A stretch of 59,471 bases of DNA from Thermoplasmata archaeon (lineage in GTDB: Archaea > Thermoplasmatota > Thermoplasmata > Thermoplasmatales > GCA-001856825), in contig JAKAUZ010000027.1 in assembly GCA_021817415.1 (NCBI GenBank), positions 1 to 59,471 on the forward strand, given 5' to 3'. This document shows, in pieces, positions 53,175 to 59,471 of this stretch. The position numbers were made by a program, and so were the translations under genes. Position 1 is the first letter of the stretch, and every line of letters starts with the position of its first letter. Below the pieces are notes generated by a model, which did no database searches, had not been told where the DNA came from, and saw only the letters and a program-made list of their open reading frames with translations.

Positions 53175-53993
53175 TTATTTCACCTCTTTATCAAGGACCT
53201 TCACAGAGTCCGCCTTGACAGTTAACGGAATAGGTACGATGGCATTTTGCAATTCCAGCGTTATTTCATCCTTGCCATTGTCTACGTGAGTAATCCTGGC
53301 CTTTTCACCTTTGAAAGGGCCCTCTATAACTTCCACATAGTTCCCTATCTCAAGAGATTCAACGGCAGGTTTTGAAATAAGATAGTTTTCTAACTCAGAA
53401 ATATCCACTTCTCCCGATATCATGTTTCTCGCTCCTCTGACGGTCTTAAGCAATGCTATTGTTCTATCTGGATACATTGTCTCAATAAATACATACCCCT
53501 TTAAATCAGGAGGAGCAAGAATCGAATAAATGTATTCTGCATTTTCCGTTCGTGCTCTAAGGCCAATGTCCCTGGCAATTTTAGTTTCCTGCCCAATGGT
53601 CGTTTTTATAACGATTATGGTCTGTTTTATTGTTACTGTAAATAAGTCAAAAAATTCTCCATTCTGCTTTATCGCAACCGATGATGAATCGCCCATTTCT
53701 CCGCCTTTCGGGGTCTCAAGAATGAATGGTATTATTGTTTTTTCTCCCTTTGAAAGTTTGTAAGGAACCTTTAGGACTTCTGGATTCTGAGGAGAAACAC
53801 TAATGGGTTTTGCCTTTTTCTGATCCAGTCCCAGAAACCATTCTATTTCTTCCCTTGACTCTTTTATCTTCAGTGTGAACTCCAGTTCGCCCTGAATATC
53901 TCTGGATTCATCGTTTTCAAGGTTTATATTAAAGGATATTTTCTTGCTGGTACCAGCTTCTATATTCTGCTGTTCACAGCTCCATCTGACCAT
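53175..53993 (-). CDS. nusG: Transcription factor NusG/Spt5 with an unusual N-terminal extension
   Basis: 272 residues, where archaeal Spt5 is usually about 150. The C-terminal half is standard: NGN domain from about 124 (IIVIKTTIGQETKIARD, LKGYVFIE, VRGARNMI) and KOW domain from about 213 (GNYVEVIEGPFKGEKARI). The first 120 residues form a separate, probably all-beta domain with alternating strands (KKISFNINLEN, GELEFTLKI, IIPFILETP), like an Ig/NEAT-type sandwich. Spt5 binds RNA polymerase's clamp with Spt4. The extension may be lineage-specific; its role is unknown. Confidence 0.9.
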   Translation of the reverse strand: MVRWSCEQQNIEAGTSKKISFNINLENDESRDIQGELEFTLKIKESREEIEWFLGLDQKKAKPISVSPQNPEVLKVPYKLSKGEKTIIPFILETPKGGEMGDSSSVAIKQNGEFFDLFTVTIKQTIIVIKTTIGQETKIARDIGLRARTENAEYIYSILAPPDLKGYVFIETMYPDRTIALLKTVRGARNMISGEVDISELENYLISKPAVESLEIGNYVEVIEGPFKGEKARITHVDNGKDEITLELQNAIVPIPLTVKADSVKVLDKEVK

Positions 53994-54215
53994 TTATGGC
54001 ACCTGAAAAAACACATTCATGACTAGATAAATTATGAAACCCACTCCGCCTATGATTATAATGCCAACTCCAGTGATGATAGCAGACTTGCTATACTCAT
54101 CTCTCGTGGGCTTTCTGGCCATTTTCAGTATTCTTGAGTATTTTCCCTTCCCTATCCTGGATACCCTATCAGTAATTGAATGCTCTACTTCAAGGAACTT
54201 GTCGTCAACGGTCAT
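53994..54215 (-). CDS. secE: Protein translocase subunit SecE (Sec61 gamma)
   Basis: 73 residues with an amphipathic N-terminal helix, the KMARKPTRDEY segment before the membrane, and one C-terminal membrane span. This is the single-span archaeal/eukaryotic Sss1 type. It stands in the conserved order ftsZ-secE-nusG. AGGTAGG upstream of the ATG serves as ribosome-binding site. Confidence 0.93.
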   Translation of the reverse strand: MTVDDKFLEVEHSITDRVSRIGKGKYSRILKMARKPTRDEYSKSAIITGVGIIIIGGVGFIIYLVMNVFFQVP

Positions 54216-54227
54216 TTCATCCTACCT

Positions 54228-55220
54228 CTAAATATACTTGTTCTTGGCTCCTACCAGTATGGTTAATACCTTTATATCATTTTTCATTGATTCGTCTATC
54301 CTTGCGCCCCAAATAATTCTTGCATTGGGATTTATTTTCTTTCTCACTTCTTCAAGTACCAGATGAGCTTCTTCCACAGACATGTTGGAGCTGCCAGTAA
54401 CCGATACTATCGCGGAGGTGGCAGTCGAAGTATCCATGTCCAAGAGTGGTGAATTCATTGCTTTTTTTGCTGAATCTACGGCCCGGTCTTGCGCGCCGGA
54501 TTGGCCCATACCCACCATCGCAGTCCCCCCGTCCTTCATTACGGTCTTCAGGTCATTGAAGTCAAGATTCACCAGCCCGGGTTTTGTTATGAGTTCAGTC
54601 AATCCCTTGATTGCCCTCATAAGCACTTCGTCCGCAAATCTGAATGCTTCATTCAGAGGGAGTCTTGGGACTAGCTGGAGTAGTTTATCATTAGGAACGA
54701 CTATTATTGTGTCAGATTTCTCCTTCAACTTTGCAAGTCCCCAAGAGGCATTCTCCATCCTCATTTTCCCCTCTCCAGAAAAAGGAAGTGTTACTACTGA
54801 AATGACGAGAGCACTTGCACCCTTTGCTATTTCCGCAACAACTGGAGCAGATCCTGTACCTGTCCCGCCCCCCATTCCCGCTGTCACAAAAACAATGTCT
54901 GACCCCTCCACCGTGTTTCTGATTTCGTCTTCAACCTCTCTTGCCGCCATCTCACCTATCTGCGGGATAGCACCTGCACCGAGGCCCCTCGTAGCTCTCC
55001 TTCCAAGCAGAATTTTCTTTGTTGCCTGAGTAAGCAATAGATGCTGGGCGTCCGTATTTGCGGCCACAATTTCAGCCCCTTGTATTCCCTCTTCCATAAT
55101 TCTCGTGATGGTATTAGACCCAGAACCGCCGCAACCGAAAATCTTGATATTGGTTTTTAAACCTTTGAGTACTTCAATTAACTCTGCATCCGTATCTTCA
55201 AAAGTCTCATTGTCTTGCAT
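54228..55220 (-). CDS. ftsZ: Cell division protein FtsZ
   Basis: 330 residues. IFGCGGSGSNTI nucleotide loop, AANTDAQHL, the tubulin signature GGGTGTGSAP and the T7-loop NLDFNDLKTVM are all present. The protein stops soon after the core, without a long C-terminal linker or anchoring peptide. First gene of the operon with secE, nusG and the L11-L12 genes. Confidence 0.96.
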   Translation of the reverse strand: MQDNETFEDTDAELIEVLKGLKTNIKIFGCGGSGSNTITRIMEEGIQGAEIVAANTDAQHLLLTQATKKILLGRRATRGLGAGAIPQIGEMAAREVEDEIRNTVEGSDIVFVTAGMGGGTGTGSAPVVAEIAKGASALVISVVTLPFSGEGKMRMENASWGLAKLKEKSDTIIVVPNDKLLQLVPRLPLNEAFRFADEVLMRAIKGLTELITKPGLVNLDFNDLKTVMKDGGTAMVGMGQSGAQDRAVDSAKKAMNSPLLDMDTSTATSAIVSVTGSSNMSVEEAHLVLEEVRKKINPNARIIWGARIDESMKNDIKVLTILVGAKNKYI

Positions 55221-55235
55221 ATTTATGCCAAGTTT

Positions 55236-55249
55236 GATAAAATAAATGA
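55236..55249 (-). promoter_or_regulatory. TATA region of the ftsZ-secE-nusG-ribosomal operon
   Basis: TCATTTATTTTATC on the minus strand is centred about 23 bases before the ftsZ ATG at 55220, consistent with leaderless initiation. A second AT-rich box lies at 55250-55259. Confidence 0.5.
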
Positions 55250-55267
55250 ATATAAATACATTGTCAG

Positions 55268-56071
55268 TTATTGTTTTTCAGAATACCCTACTGCCATTTG
55301 TCTATTTGCAAAGGAGAACTTCTTTCCTTCATTGAATCCAACTATTCCTAGCGGAAATTCTGAAATTTCGAACGTTTCATTCCAGTATTTTTCCATATTT
55401 CCCCGATTATTGAACATGCTGAAAGACAGAGATTTACGCAGGATCTCCTCTCCAGTACCAGTGGCAGCAATGCCAAAATTGTCGCCAACATATATGCCCG
55501 CACCTGGGATAGGCGTATCTCCAACCCTTCCTCTCAACATTGGGACTGATCCACCGGTTGAAAGGGCTGCTGCAACCCTTCCATCATAATCGGCCACCGC
55601 CCCGACAGTATCAATTATTTGAATTCCTGGGATTTTGAATTTTGGATTTGTCAAGGCCTCCTTTCTTGCTTCCACCAGTCTTTTCATGGATTTTTCCGTG
55701 GTGGGATCGTAGAACGGGTGTCCCATTGCACGTGCAAATTTTGTGGCTCCGTCACCAGCCAGAATTACGTGTGGACTTTTTTCCATCACTTCTCTTGCTA
55801 CCTGAACTGGGTTTTTCACAAACTCTATATTTATCACGGACCCAAAATTCTCTTTCAACATTACGGAGGCATCCATTTGTATCGTCCCGTCAAGCCTCAT
55901 CACAGATCCCGTTCCAGCGTTGAAATTCAAGTCATCCTCCATATACTTTACTGCGGCAACTACAGCGTCAAGTGGATCTGCATAATTTAAAGATAGGGAT
56001 GCATATTTGTCAAGAATGGTGCTTAAATCGAGATTGCTTCCAACTCCTCCGTGAAGGATAATTTTTCTCAT
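55268..56071 (-). CDS. Plant-type L-asparaginase / isoaspartyl peptidase (Ntn hydrolase)
   Basis: 267 residues. LHGGVGSN start, NFNAGTGSVM near 54, and the autocleavage site DTVGAVA with the nucleophile Thr near 176, followed by GGSVPMLRGRVGDTPIPGAG, the product-binding region. The proenzyme splits into two chains. It hydrolyses asparagine and/or beta-aspartyl dipeptides that arise by protein damage. Its start faces pyrB across a short palindromic promoter. Confidence 0.9.
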   Translation of the reverse strand: MRKIILHGGVGSNLDLSTILDKYASLSLNYADPLDAVVAAVKYMEDDLNFNAGTGSVMRLDGTIQMDASVMLKENFGSVINIEFVKNPVQVAREVMEKSPHVILAGDGATKFARAMGHPFYDPTTEKSMKRLVEARKEALTNPKFKIPGIQIIDTVGAVADYDGRVAAALSTGGSVPMLRGRVGDTPIPGAGIYVGDNFGIAATGTGEEILRKSLSFSMFNNRGNMEKYWNETFEISEFPLGIVGFNEGKKFSFANRQMAVGYSEKQ

Positions 56072-56091
56072 GGGAGGTAATGCATCGTGGA

Positions 56092-56101
56092 TAAATATTT
56101 A
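56092..56101. promoter_or_regulatory. Palindromic TATA box shared by the asparaginase and pyrB genes
   Basis: TAAATATTTA is its own reverse complement. Its centre lies about 28 bases before the pyrB ATG (56125) and about 26 bases before the asparaginase ATG (56071), the leaderless distance in both directions. Confidence 0.6.
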
Positions 56102-56124
56102 TTACGCGCGTCATTTAATAAAAG

Positions 56125-57045
56125 ATGTGGTTAAATAGAGACCTAGTATCGATTGGAGACTTGTCAAAAGAAGAGATATTGGAAGTTCTTGCTAAAGCTA
56201 ATTCACTATTGGAGTATGGGAAATCTGGCCATCCAGATTTGCCCCTCAAGGGAAAGATAATCGCCACCCTTTTCTATGAACCAAGCACAAGGACAAGATT
56301 AAGCTTTGAATCTGCTGCCAAAAGGATGGGTGCCGAAGTACTGGGATTTGGGTCTCTTGAGAGCACGTCGGTTGCAAAGGGCGAGACCCTGTTGGATACT
56401 GTGAGGATTATTGACGGGTACTCTGACGCCATAGTCCTAAGACATCCCTCAGAAGGGGCCGCCAGACTCGCTTCAGAGTATTCAGAAGTACCGGTCATCA
56501 ATGCGGGAGATGGTGCTGGACAACATCCAACTCAGACGTTGCTGGATATATTCACAATATGGAAAGAAGTCGGGAAAGTTGACGATACGACCATAGGATT
56601 TGTCGGGGATCTGAAATATGGAAGAACGGTTCACTCACTCTCCAAGGCACTTTCCCTTTTCAATGTGAACCTTCATTTTATATCCCCTGAACAGTTAAAA
56701 CTGCCGAAACATATAAGGAAGGAAATAGAGAAAAAGGTCACGGTCAAGGAACACAAAGACCTGGAGGAAGTCATCCCTAAATTGGACGTGCTTTACGTCA
56801 CGAGGATTCAGAAGGAAAGATTCCCGGATCCTGAGGAATACAAGAAGGTTGCAGGAACTTATGTTCTGAGAGCTTCCACAGTTTCAAGGGGGAAAAGGAG
56901 CATGGTCATCATGCACCCATTGCCAAGAGTTGACGAGATTCCATTTGAAATTGATAATCTGCCACAGGCGAGATATTTCAGGCAGGCTGCTTATGGGGTA
57001 CCTGTAAGAATGGCACTTTTGGATCTCATACTGAGAGGTGAGTAG
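56125..57045 (+). CDS. pyrB: Aspartate carbamoyltransferase catalytic subunit
   Basis: 306 residues, full length. YEPSTRTRLSFESAAKRMGAE near 52-72 binds carbamoyl phosphate, HPSEGAA and HPTQTLLDI follow, and MHPLPRVDEI near 265 binds aspartate. It catalyses the committed step of pyrimidine synthesis. Its TAG directly abuts the pyrI ATG. Confidence 0.97.
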   Translation: MWLNRDLVSIGDLSKEEILEVLAKANSLLEYGKSGHPDLPLKGKIIATLFYEPSTRTRLSFESAAKRMGAEVLGFGSLESTSVAKGETLLDTVRIIDGYSDAIVLRHPSEGAARLASEYSEVPVINAGDGAGQHPTQTLLDIFTIWKEVGKVDDTTIGFVGDLKYGRTVHSLSKALSLFNVNLHFISPEQLKLPKHIRKEIEKKVTVKEHKDLEEVIPKLDVLYVTRIQKERFPDPEEYKKVAGTYVLRASTVSRGKRSMVIMHPLPRVDEIPFEIDNLPQARYFRQAAYGVPVRMALLDLILRGE

Positions 57046-57516
57046 ATGTCAGAAGAACAGACTTTGAAGATTGAGAAAATTCAAAAAGGGACAGTCATAG
57101 ATCATATCCCGGTGGGAAGGGCACTGCAAGTTTTAAAGATACTGAACATATACAGCGATATCGGGCTCACAGTGAGCATTGCAATACACGTAAAGAGCAA
57201 GAAACTTGGATTGAAAGACGTGATCAAGATAGAAGAGAGAATCCTTGATTCGTCGGAACTGAACAAAATTGCATTGGTTGCCGAGGGAGCGACTATATCG
57301 ATTGTGGACAATTTTGAAGTCATAAAGAAATTCTCAGTGAAGGCGCCGGAAGTGGTAATTGGGATTCTCAGATGCAGTAATCCCAGATGCATTACGAACA
57401 CGGGTGAAAATGTGAAGAGCTCGTTCATTATTACCTCAAAAGACCCGATAATATTGAAATGCCATTATTGCGAGAGAGAGATGGAAACGGACGAAATTAT
57501 TGAAAATATAGTCTAA
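57046..57516 (+). CDS. pyrI: Aspartate carbamoyltransferase regulatory subunit
   Basis: 156 residues. N-terminal allosteric domain (KIQKGTVIDHIPVGRALQVL) and a C-terminal zinc domain with CSNPRC and CHYCE, four cysteines that bridge to PyrB. Gives CTP and ATP control. It ends 2 bases from the stop of the opposite-strand ribK gene. Confidence 0.97.
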   Translation: MSEEQTLKIEKIQKGTVIDHIPVGRALQVLKILNIYSDIGLTVSIAIHVKSKKLGLKDVIKIEERILDSSELNKIALVAEGATISIVDNFEVIKKFSVKAPEVVIGILRCSNPRCITNTGENVKSSFIITSKDPIILKCHYCEREMETDEIIENIV

Positions 57517-57518
57517 TT

Positions 57519-58178
57519 TTATTTTCTTAATATGGATACCTTCAAAATATTTCCGTCTTCCAGTTTATATTTTTCTCTTAGATTGTCTGGAGATATTATT
57601 TCTAGTACCCCGTTATAGTGAGTTCGTTCAGGGAATACTATTCCAGCAGCTTCCCCTCTTACGGTTGCCTTCATTACCTTGACCGCGCCGAATTTCCTTC
57701 CAGCCTCCTCAAATTCGCCAATTCTGTATCCTTCCATCACATTGAGAACCTCTGACAGGAAAGAGAAACTTTCAGAAATCCTTAAATTCAGTGTTCCTGG
57801 AAAAGGTTTGAAACCAAGCGAATTCCTTACTCCTTCAACGTATTTGTCCCTTGACATATAATAAGACCCCTCTCCCATGCCGGAGAATAAGGTTCCCTCA
57901 ACCTCTATCTCGTTTTCCTGGTTCATTATGTATTTGATCTCAAAGAACAGTCTCCTGAACTCTTCGTATGATTTTTCGGTCAGCACTATTTCTTCGCCAT
58001 CTTTAACGCGTTTTCTAATTATGAATCCCTGATTTTCCAGCAAAATGAGATATCTGGAAATTGACTGTTGCGATACTCCCATCTCTTCCGCAATCTTTTT
58101 TGTACTGCCCTTAAGAATTCTGGAGTCGCTCTTTATCGCAATTCTTCTGAGGAAATCTAAGAGGGTTGAATTTATCAT
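57519..58178 (-). CDS. ribK: CTP-dependent riboflavin kinase with HTH regulator domain (RbkR type)
   Basis: 219 residues from the ATG at 58178, which overlaps the stop of the PIN gene (ATGA). The N-terminal winged helix-turn-helix (KIAEEMGVSQQSISRYLILLENQGFI) is fused to the archaeal riboflavin kinase domain (GTLFSGMGEGSYYMS near 95-109, KPFPGTLNLRI and GIVFPERTHYNG). Such fusions make FMN and also regulate riboflavin genes. A Thermoplasma homologue with this arrangement is known. The frame is open to 58208. Confidence 0.93.
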   Translation of the reverse strand: MINSTLLDFLRRIAIKSDSRILKGSTKKIAEEMGVSQQSISRYLILLENQGFIIRKRVKDGEEIVLTEKSYEEFRRLFFEIKYIMNQENEIEVEGTLFSGMGEGSYYMSRDKYVEGVRNSLGFKPFPGTLNLRISESFSFLSEVLNVMEGYRIGEFEEAGRKFGAVKVMKATVRGEAAGIVFPERTHYNGVLEIISPDNLREKYKLEDGNILKVSILRK

Positions 58179-58504
58179 TTCTTGACACCATTCCTTCCTA
58201 TTGTCCACGTTATAATCCCTGCTCGTGAGAGTTTCAACCTTAGGTCGAGATCGTTAGTTATCACTTTGGAATTTGTCTTGATTGCGGCCTCTTCCACACC
58301 CTGATCCCCGCTTGATCTTACTTGAATTTTTTTCATTCTTGAAGATACGCGTAGTGCAATCCTTGCATCATTGTTTGAATTAGCAAGAGACTCCAGTTCC
58401 GATACTACGGAGGTAGGAACCACTATTTCCTCTTCGACAAAATTCTCAAACCTTATCTTATTTTGTATTGCGTAAATTATTGCATTTGTGTCTATTACGA
58501 TCAA
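58175..58504 (-). CDS. PIN-domain ribonuclease-like protein
   Basis: 109 residues from a TTG two bases after the aIF2-beta stop. PIN-fold acidic residues are visible: Asp5 in IVIDTNAII, Glu near 37 in VVSELESLA, and ITNDLDLRLKL near 84-94 with further acids. It resembles the short archaeal Fcf1/Nob1-like PIN proteins tied to rRNA processing more than a VapC toxin, because no antitoxin gene accompanies it and it sits in a translation operon. Confidence 0.8.
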   Translation of the reverse strand: MIVIDTNAIIYAIQNKIRFENFVEEEIVVPTSVVSELESLANSNNDARIALRVSSRMKKIQVRSSGDQGVEEAAIKTNSKVITNDLDLRLKLSRAGIITWTIGRNGVKK

Positions 58505-58506
58505 AA

Positions 58507-59118
58507 CTACTTCACCAGGACACCAAGTGCGTAATTCTTCTTCATCCTGTCAATCCTGACTTTGACTTTTTCTCCCTTCTTTGCTCCTGGAATCATTATG
58601 GTTATGTCTCCCTTTATTGCGATTCCATCTCCGTCCCTGTTAAGATCCGTGACCACAAATTCGTAAATCTTTCCTTCCTCAACCTTTTCCTCAACAAATT
58701 TTATTTCTCTTCTTGCATAAAGTGGTCTCTCTGCGCCACATGCCTTACACTTCACTATCTCATTTCTGTTCTGGCGTACCAGTTCGGTATCATAATTTCC
58801 ACATTCATAACACTGCACGTACGTCCTTAGATACTCCTGAATGGCCTTGTGGATGTTTGCCTCAAGAGACTTCCCCTTCAGAATCAATCTTCCATCTGTG
58901 ACTTCTCCAGAAAGTCCAAACTGCTTCAGAAGATATTTAAAAATATGTTCCTGGTCCCTGTTAATAGTATCCACTATCTCCCGGAAGTTCTTAATGATCG
59001 TAAGTTTACCCTCATATATCACTTCAGGATTTGGAACCTGGAACCTCTTCCTCTCTTCTCTGCTTTTCACTGATGATTTCGCCTTCTTTAACAGTTCTGA
59101 ATAATCGTAATTTTCCAT
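58507..59118 (-). CDS. eif2b: Translation initiation factor aIF2 beta with C-terminal TRAM domain
   Basis: 203 residues from the ATG at 59118. N-terminal helix for aIF2-gamma, central domain (LIIKNFREIVDTINRD-type segment reads TIIKNFREIVDTINRD), zinc ribbon CYECG near 132 and CKAC near 153, then a TRAM domain (GKIYEFVVTDLNRDGDGIA and KKGEKVKVRI). The TRAM fusion gives the roughly 200-residue form also seen in haloarchaea. The frame is open to 59208 but a TATA box fixes the start. First gene of the aIF2-beta, PIN, ribK operon. Confidence 0.94.
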   Translation of the reverse strand: MENYDYSELLKKAKSSVKSREERKRFQVPNPEVIYEGKLTIIKNFREIVDTINRDQEHIFKYLLKQFGLSGEVTDGRLILKGKSLEANIHKAIQEYLRTYVQCYECGNYDTELVRQNRNEIVKCKACGAERPLYARREIKFVEEKVEEGKIYEFVVTDLNRDGDGIAIKGDITIMIPGAKKGEKVKVRIDRMKKNYALGVLVK

Positions 59119-59140
59119 GCCTTTCGATATCAAACGGTTC

Positions 59141-59153
59141 CTTAAATATATTG
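59141..59153 (-). promoter_or_regulatory. TATA box of the aIF2-beta operon
   Basis: CAATATATTTAAG on the minus strand is centred 29 bases before the ATG at 59118, choosing it over an upstream in-frame start at 59208. Confidence 0.6.
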
Positions 59154-59444
59154 AGTGGGTTCCATTTGTCAAACAAAAGACAACAATTCCAGTTATCCCG
59201 TGGTACATATGACGTACATTGTTATACTTTTAGACACTTTGTGTTCGACATATTGCACCAATGCGTCAAACGCAACTTTGAATTATTAATTAACTCGTGT
59301 TCCAAATATTCGACACACGTAGCGTAGTTTGTAATTTATTTCTACAATATTTTATTTTTGGGAACTAATTTTTTAAAAAATTACTTGGATAAAAAGATTT
59401 AAATAGTGTTATCTTCATATGTAATTCCAGAGGAATGGTTATTG

Positions 59445-59471
59445 ATGAAAGAAAGTGGTACAAGAAGAATC
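59445..59471 (+). CDS. Possible start of a gene running off the window
   Basis: An ATG (MKESGTRRI) lies 10 bases after AGAGGA and about 40 bases after a TTTAAATAG box near 59398. An ATG at 59435 in another frame is an alternative. Only a few codons are visible, so neither frame nor product is secure. The 300 bases before it are AT-rich and otherwise empty. Confidence 0.25.

Noticed and set aside
54382-55029. 215-codon plus-strand frame
   Set aside because: Antisense shadow of ftsZ.
58175-58504. PIN protein as a VapC toxin of a toxin-antitoxin pair
   Set aside because: No antitoxin-like gene adjoins it; it sits between aIF2-beta and ribK in a tight operon.

Overview
The window looks like the chromosome of a wall-less, probably acidophilic archaeon of the Thermoplasmata (Thermoplasmatales or a close relative); I cannot name the species. 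The basis is an archaeal block ftsZ-secE-nusG-L11-L1-L10-L12, aIF2-beta fused to a TRAM domain, an HTH-fused CTP-type riboflavin kinase, a PyrB/PyrI pair, heavy use of AGA/AGG and ATA codons, and many first genes of operons whose start codon lies about 22-30 bases after a TATA box, which points to leaderless mRNAs. Genes inside operons have Shine-Dalgarno sequences instead.

Layout: 1-2.0 kb is a copper or soft-metal resistance module (YHS-tagged P1B ATPase, YHS mini-protein, HTH-TRASH regulator). 2.4-9.4 kb is a surface-glycan neighbourhood (two GT2-type glycosyltransferases, a nucleotidyltransferase-like protein, a GT-C membrane transferase, three methyltransferases). 10.2-14.7 kb is a branched-chain-amino-acid-type ABC importer. 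14.9-17.5 kb encodes a GlcD/GlcF-type FAD plus Fe-S D-2-hydroxyacid (D-lactate or glycolate) dehydrogenase.

17.7-46.3 kb is the remarkable part. It holds what reads as a nearly complete pathway for taking up and catabolising bacterial peptidoglycan fragments: NamZ (DUF1343), NagZ (GH3), AmiE-like serine amidase, MurK-like sugar kinase, MurQ etherase, NagA deacetylase, an NlpC/P60 endopeptidase with an SH3-like N-terminus, an L-Ala-D/L-Glu-type epimerase, an S13 D,D-peptidase, diaminopimelate decarboxylase, a full Dpp/Opp peptide importer plus a separate binding protein, and two membrane-anchored outer-surface enzymes (a GH18-like glycosidase and an Amidase_6-like cysteine hydrolase). The products expected are GlcNAc-6-P, D-lactate (which the neighbouring GlcD/GlcF pair could oxidise), L-Ala-L-Glu and lysine from meso-DAP. 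A wall-less archaeon makes no murein, so the most economical reading is feeding on bacterial cell walls. The genes are scattered over both strands with decayed insertion sequences between them (27.5-28.3 kb and 33.2-33.5 kb), as expected for an acquired and rearranged island.

47.0-59.5 kb returns to core genome: a KaiC/GvpD-like ATPase, a small membrane protein, an MFS transporter with a damaged 5' end, the ribosomal/ftsZ operon, an asparaginase-type hydrolase divergent from pyrBI across a palindromic TATA box, and the ribK-PIN-aIF2-beta operon. I saw no rRNA, CRISPR array or convincing tRNA by eye.
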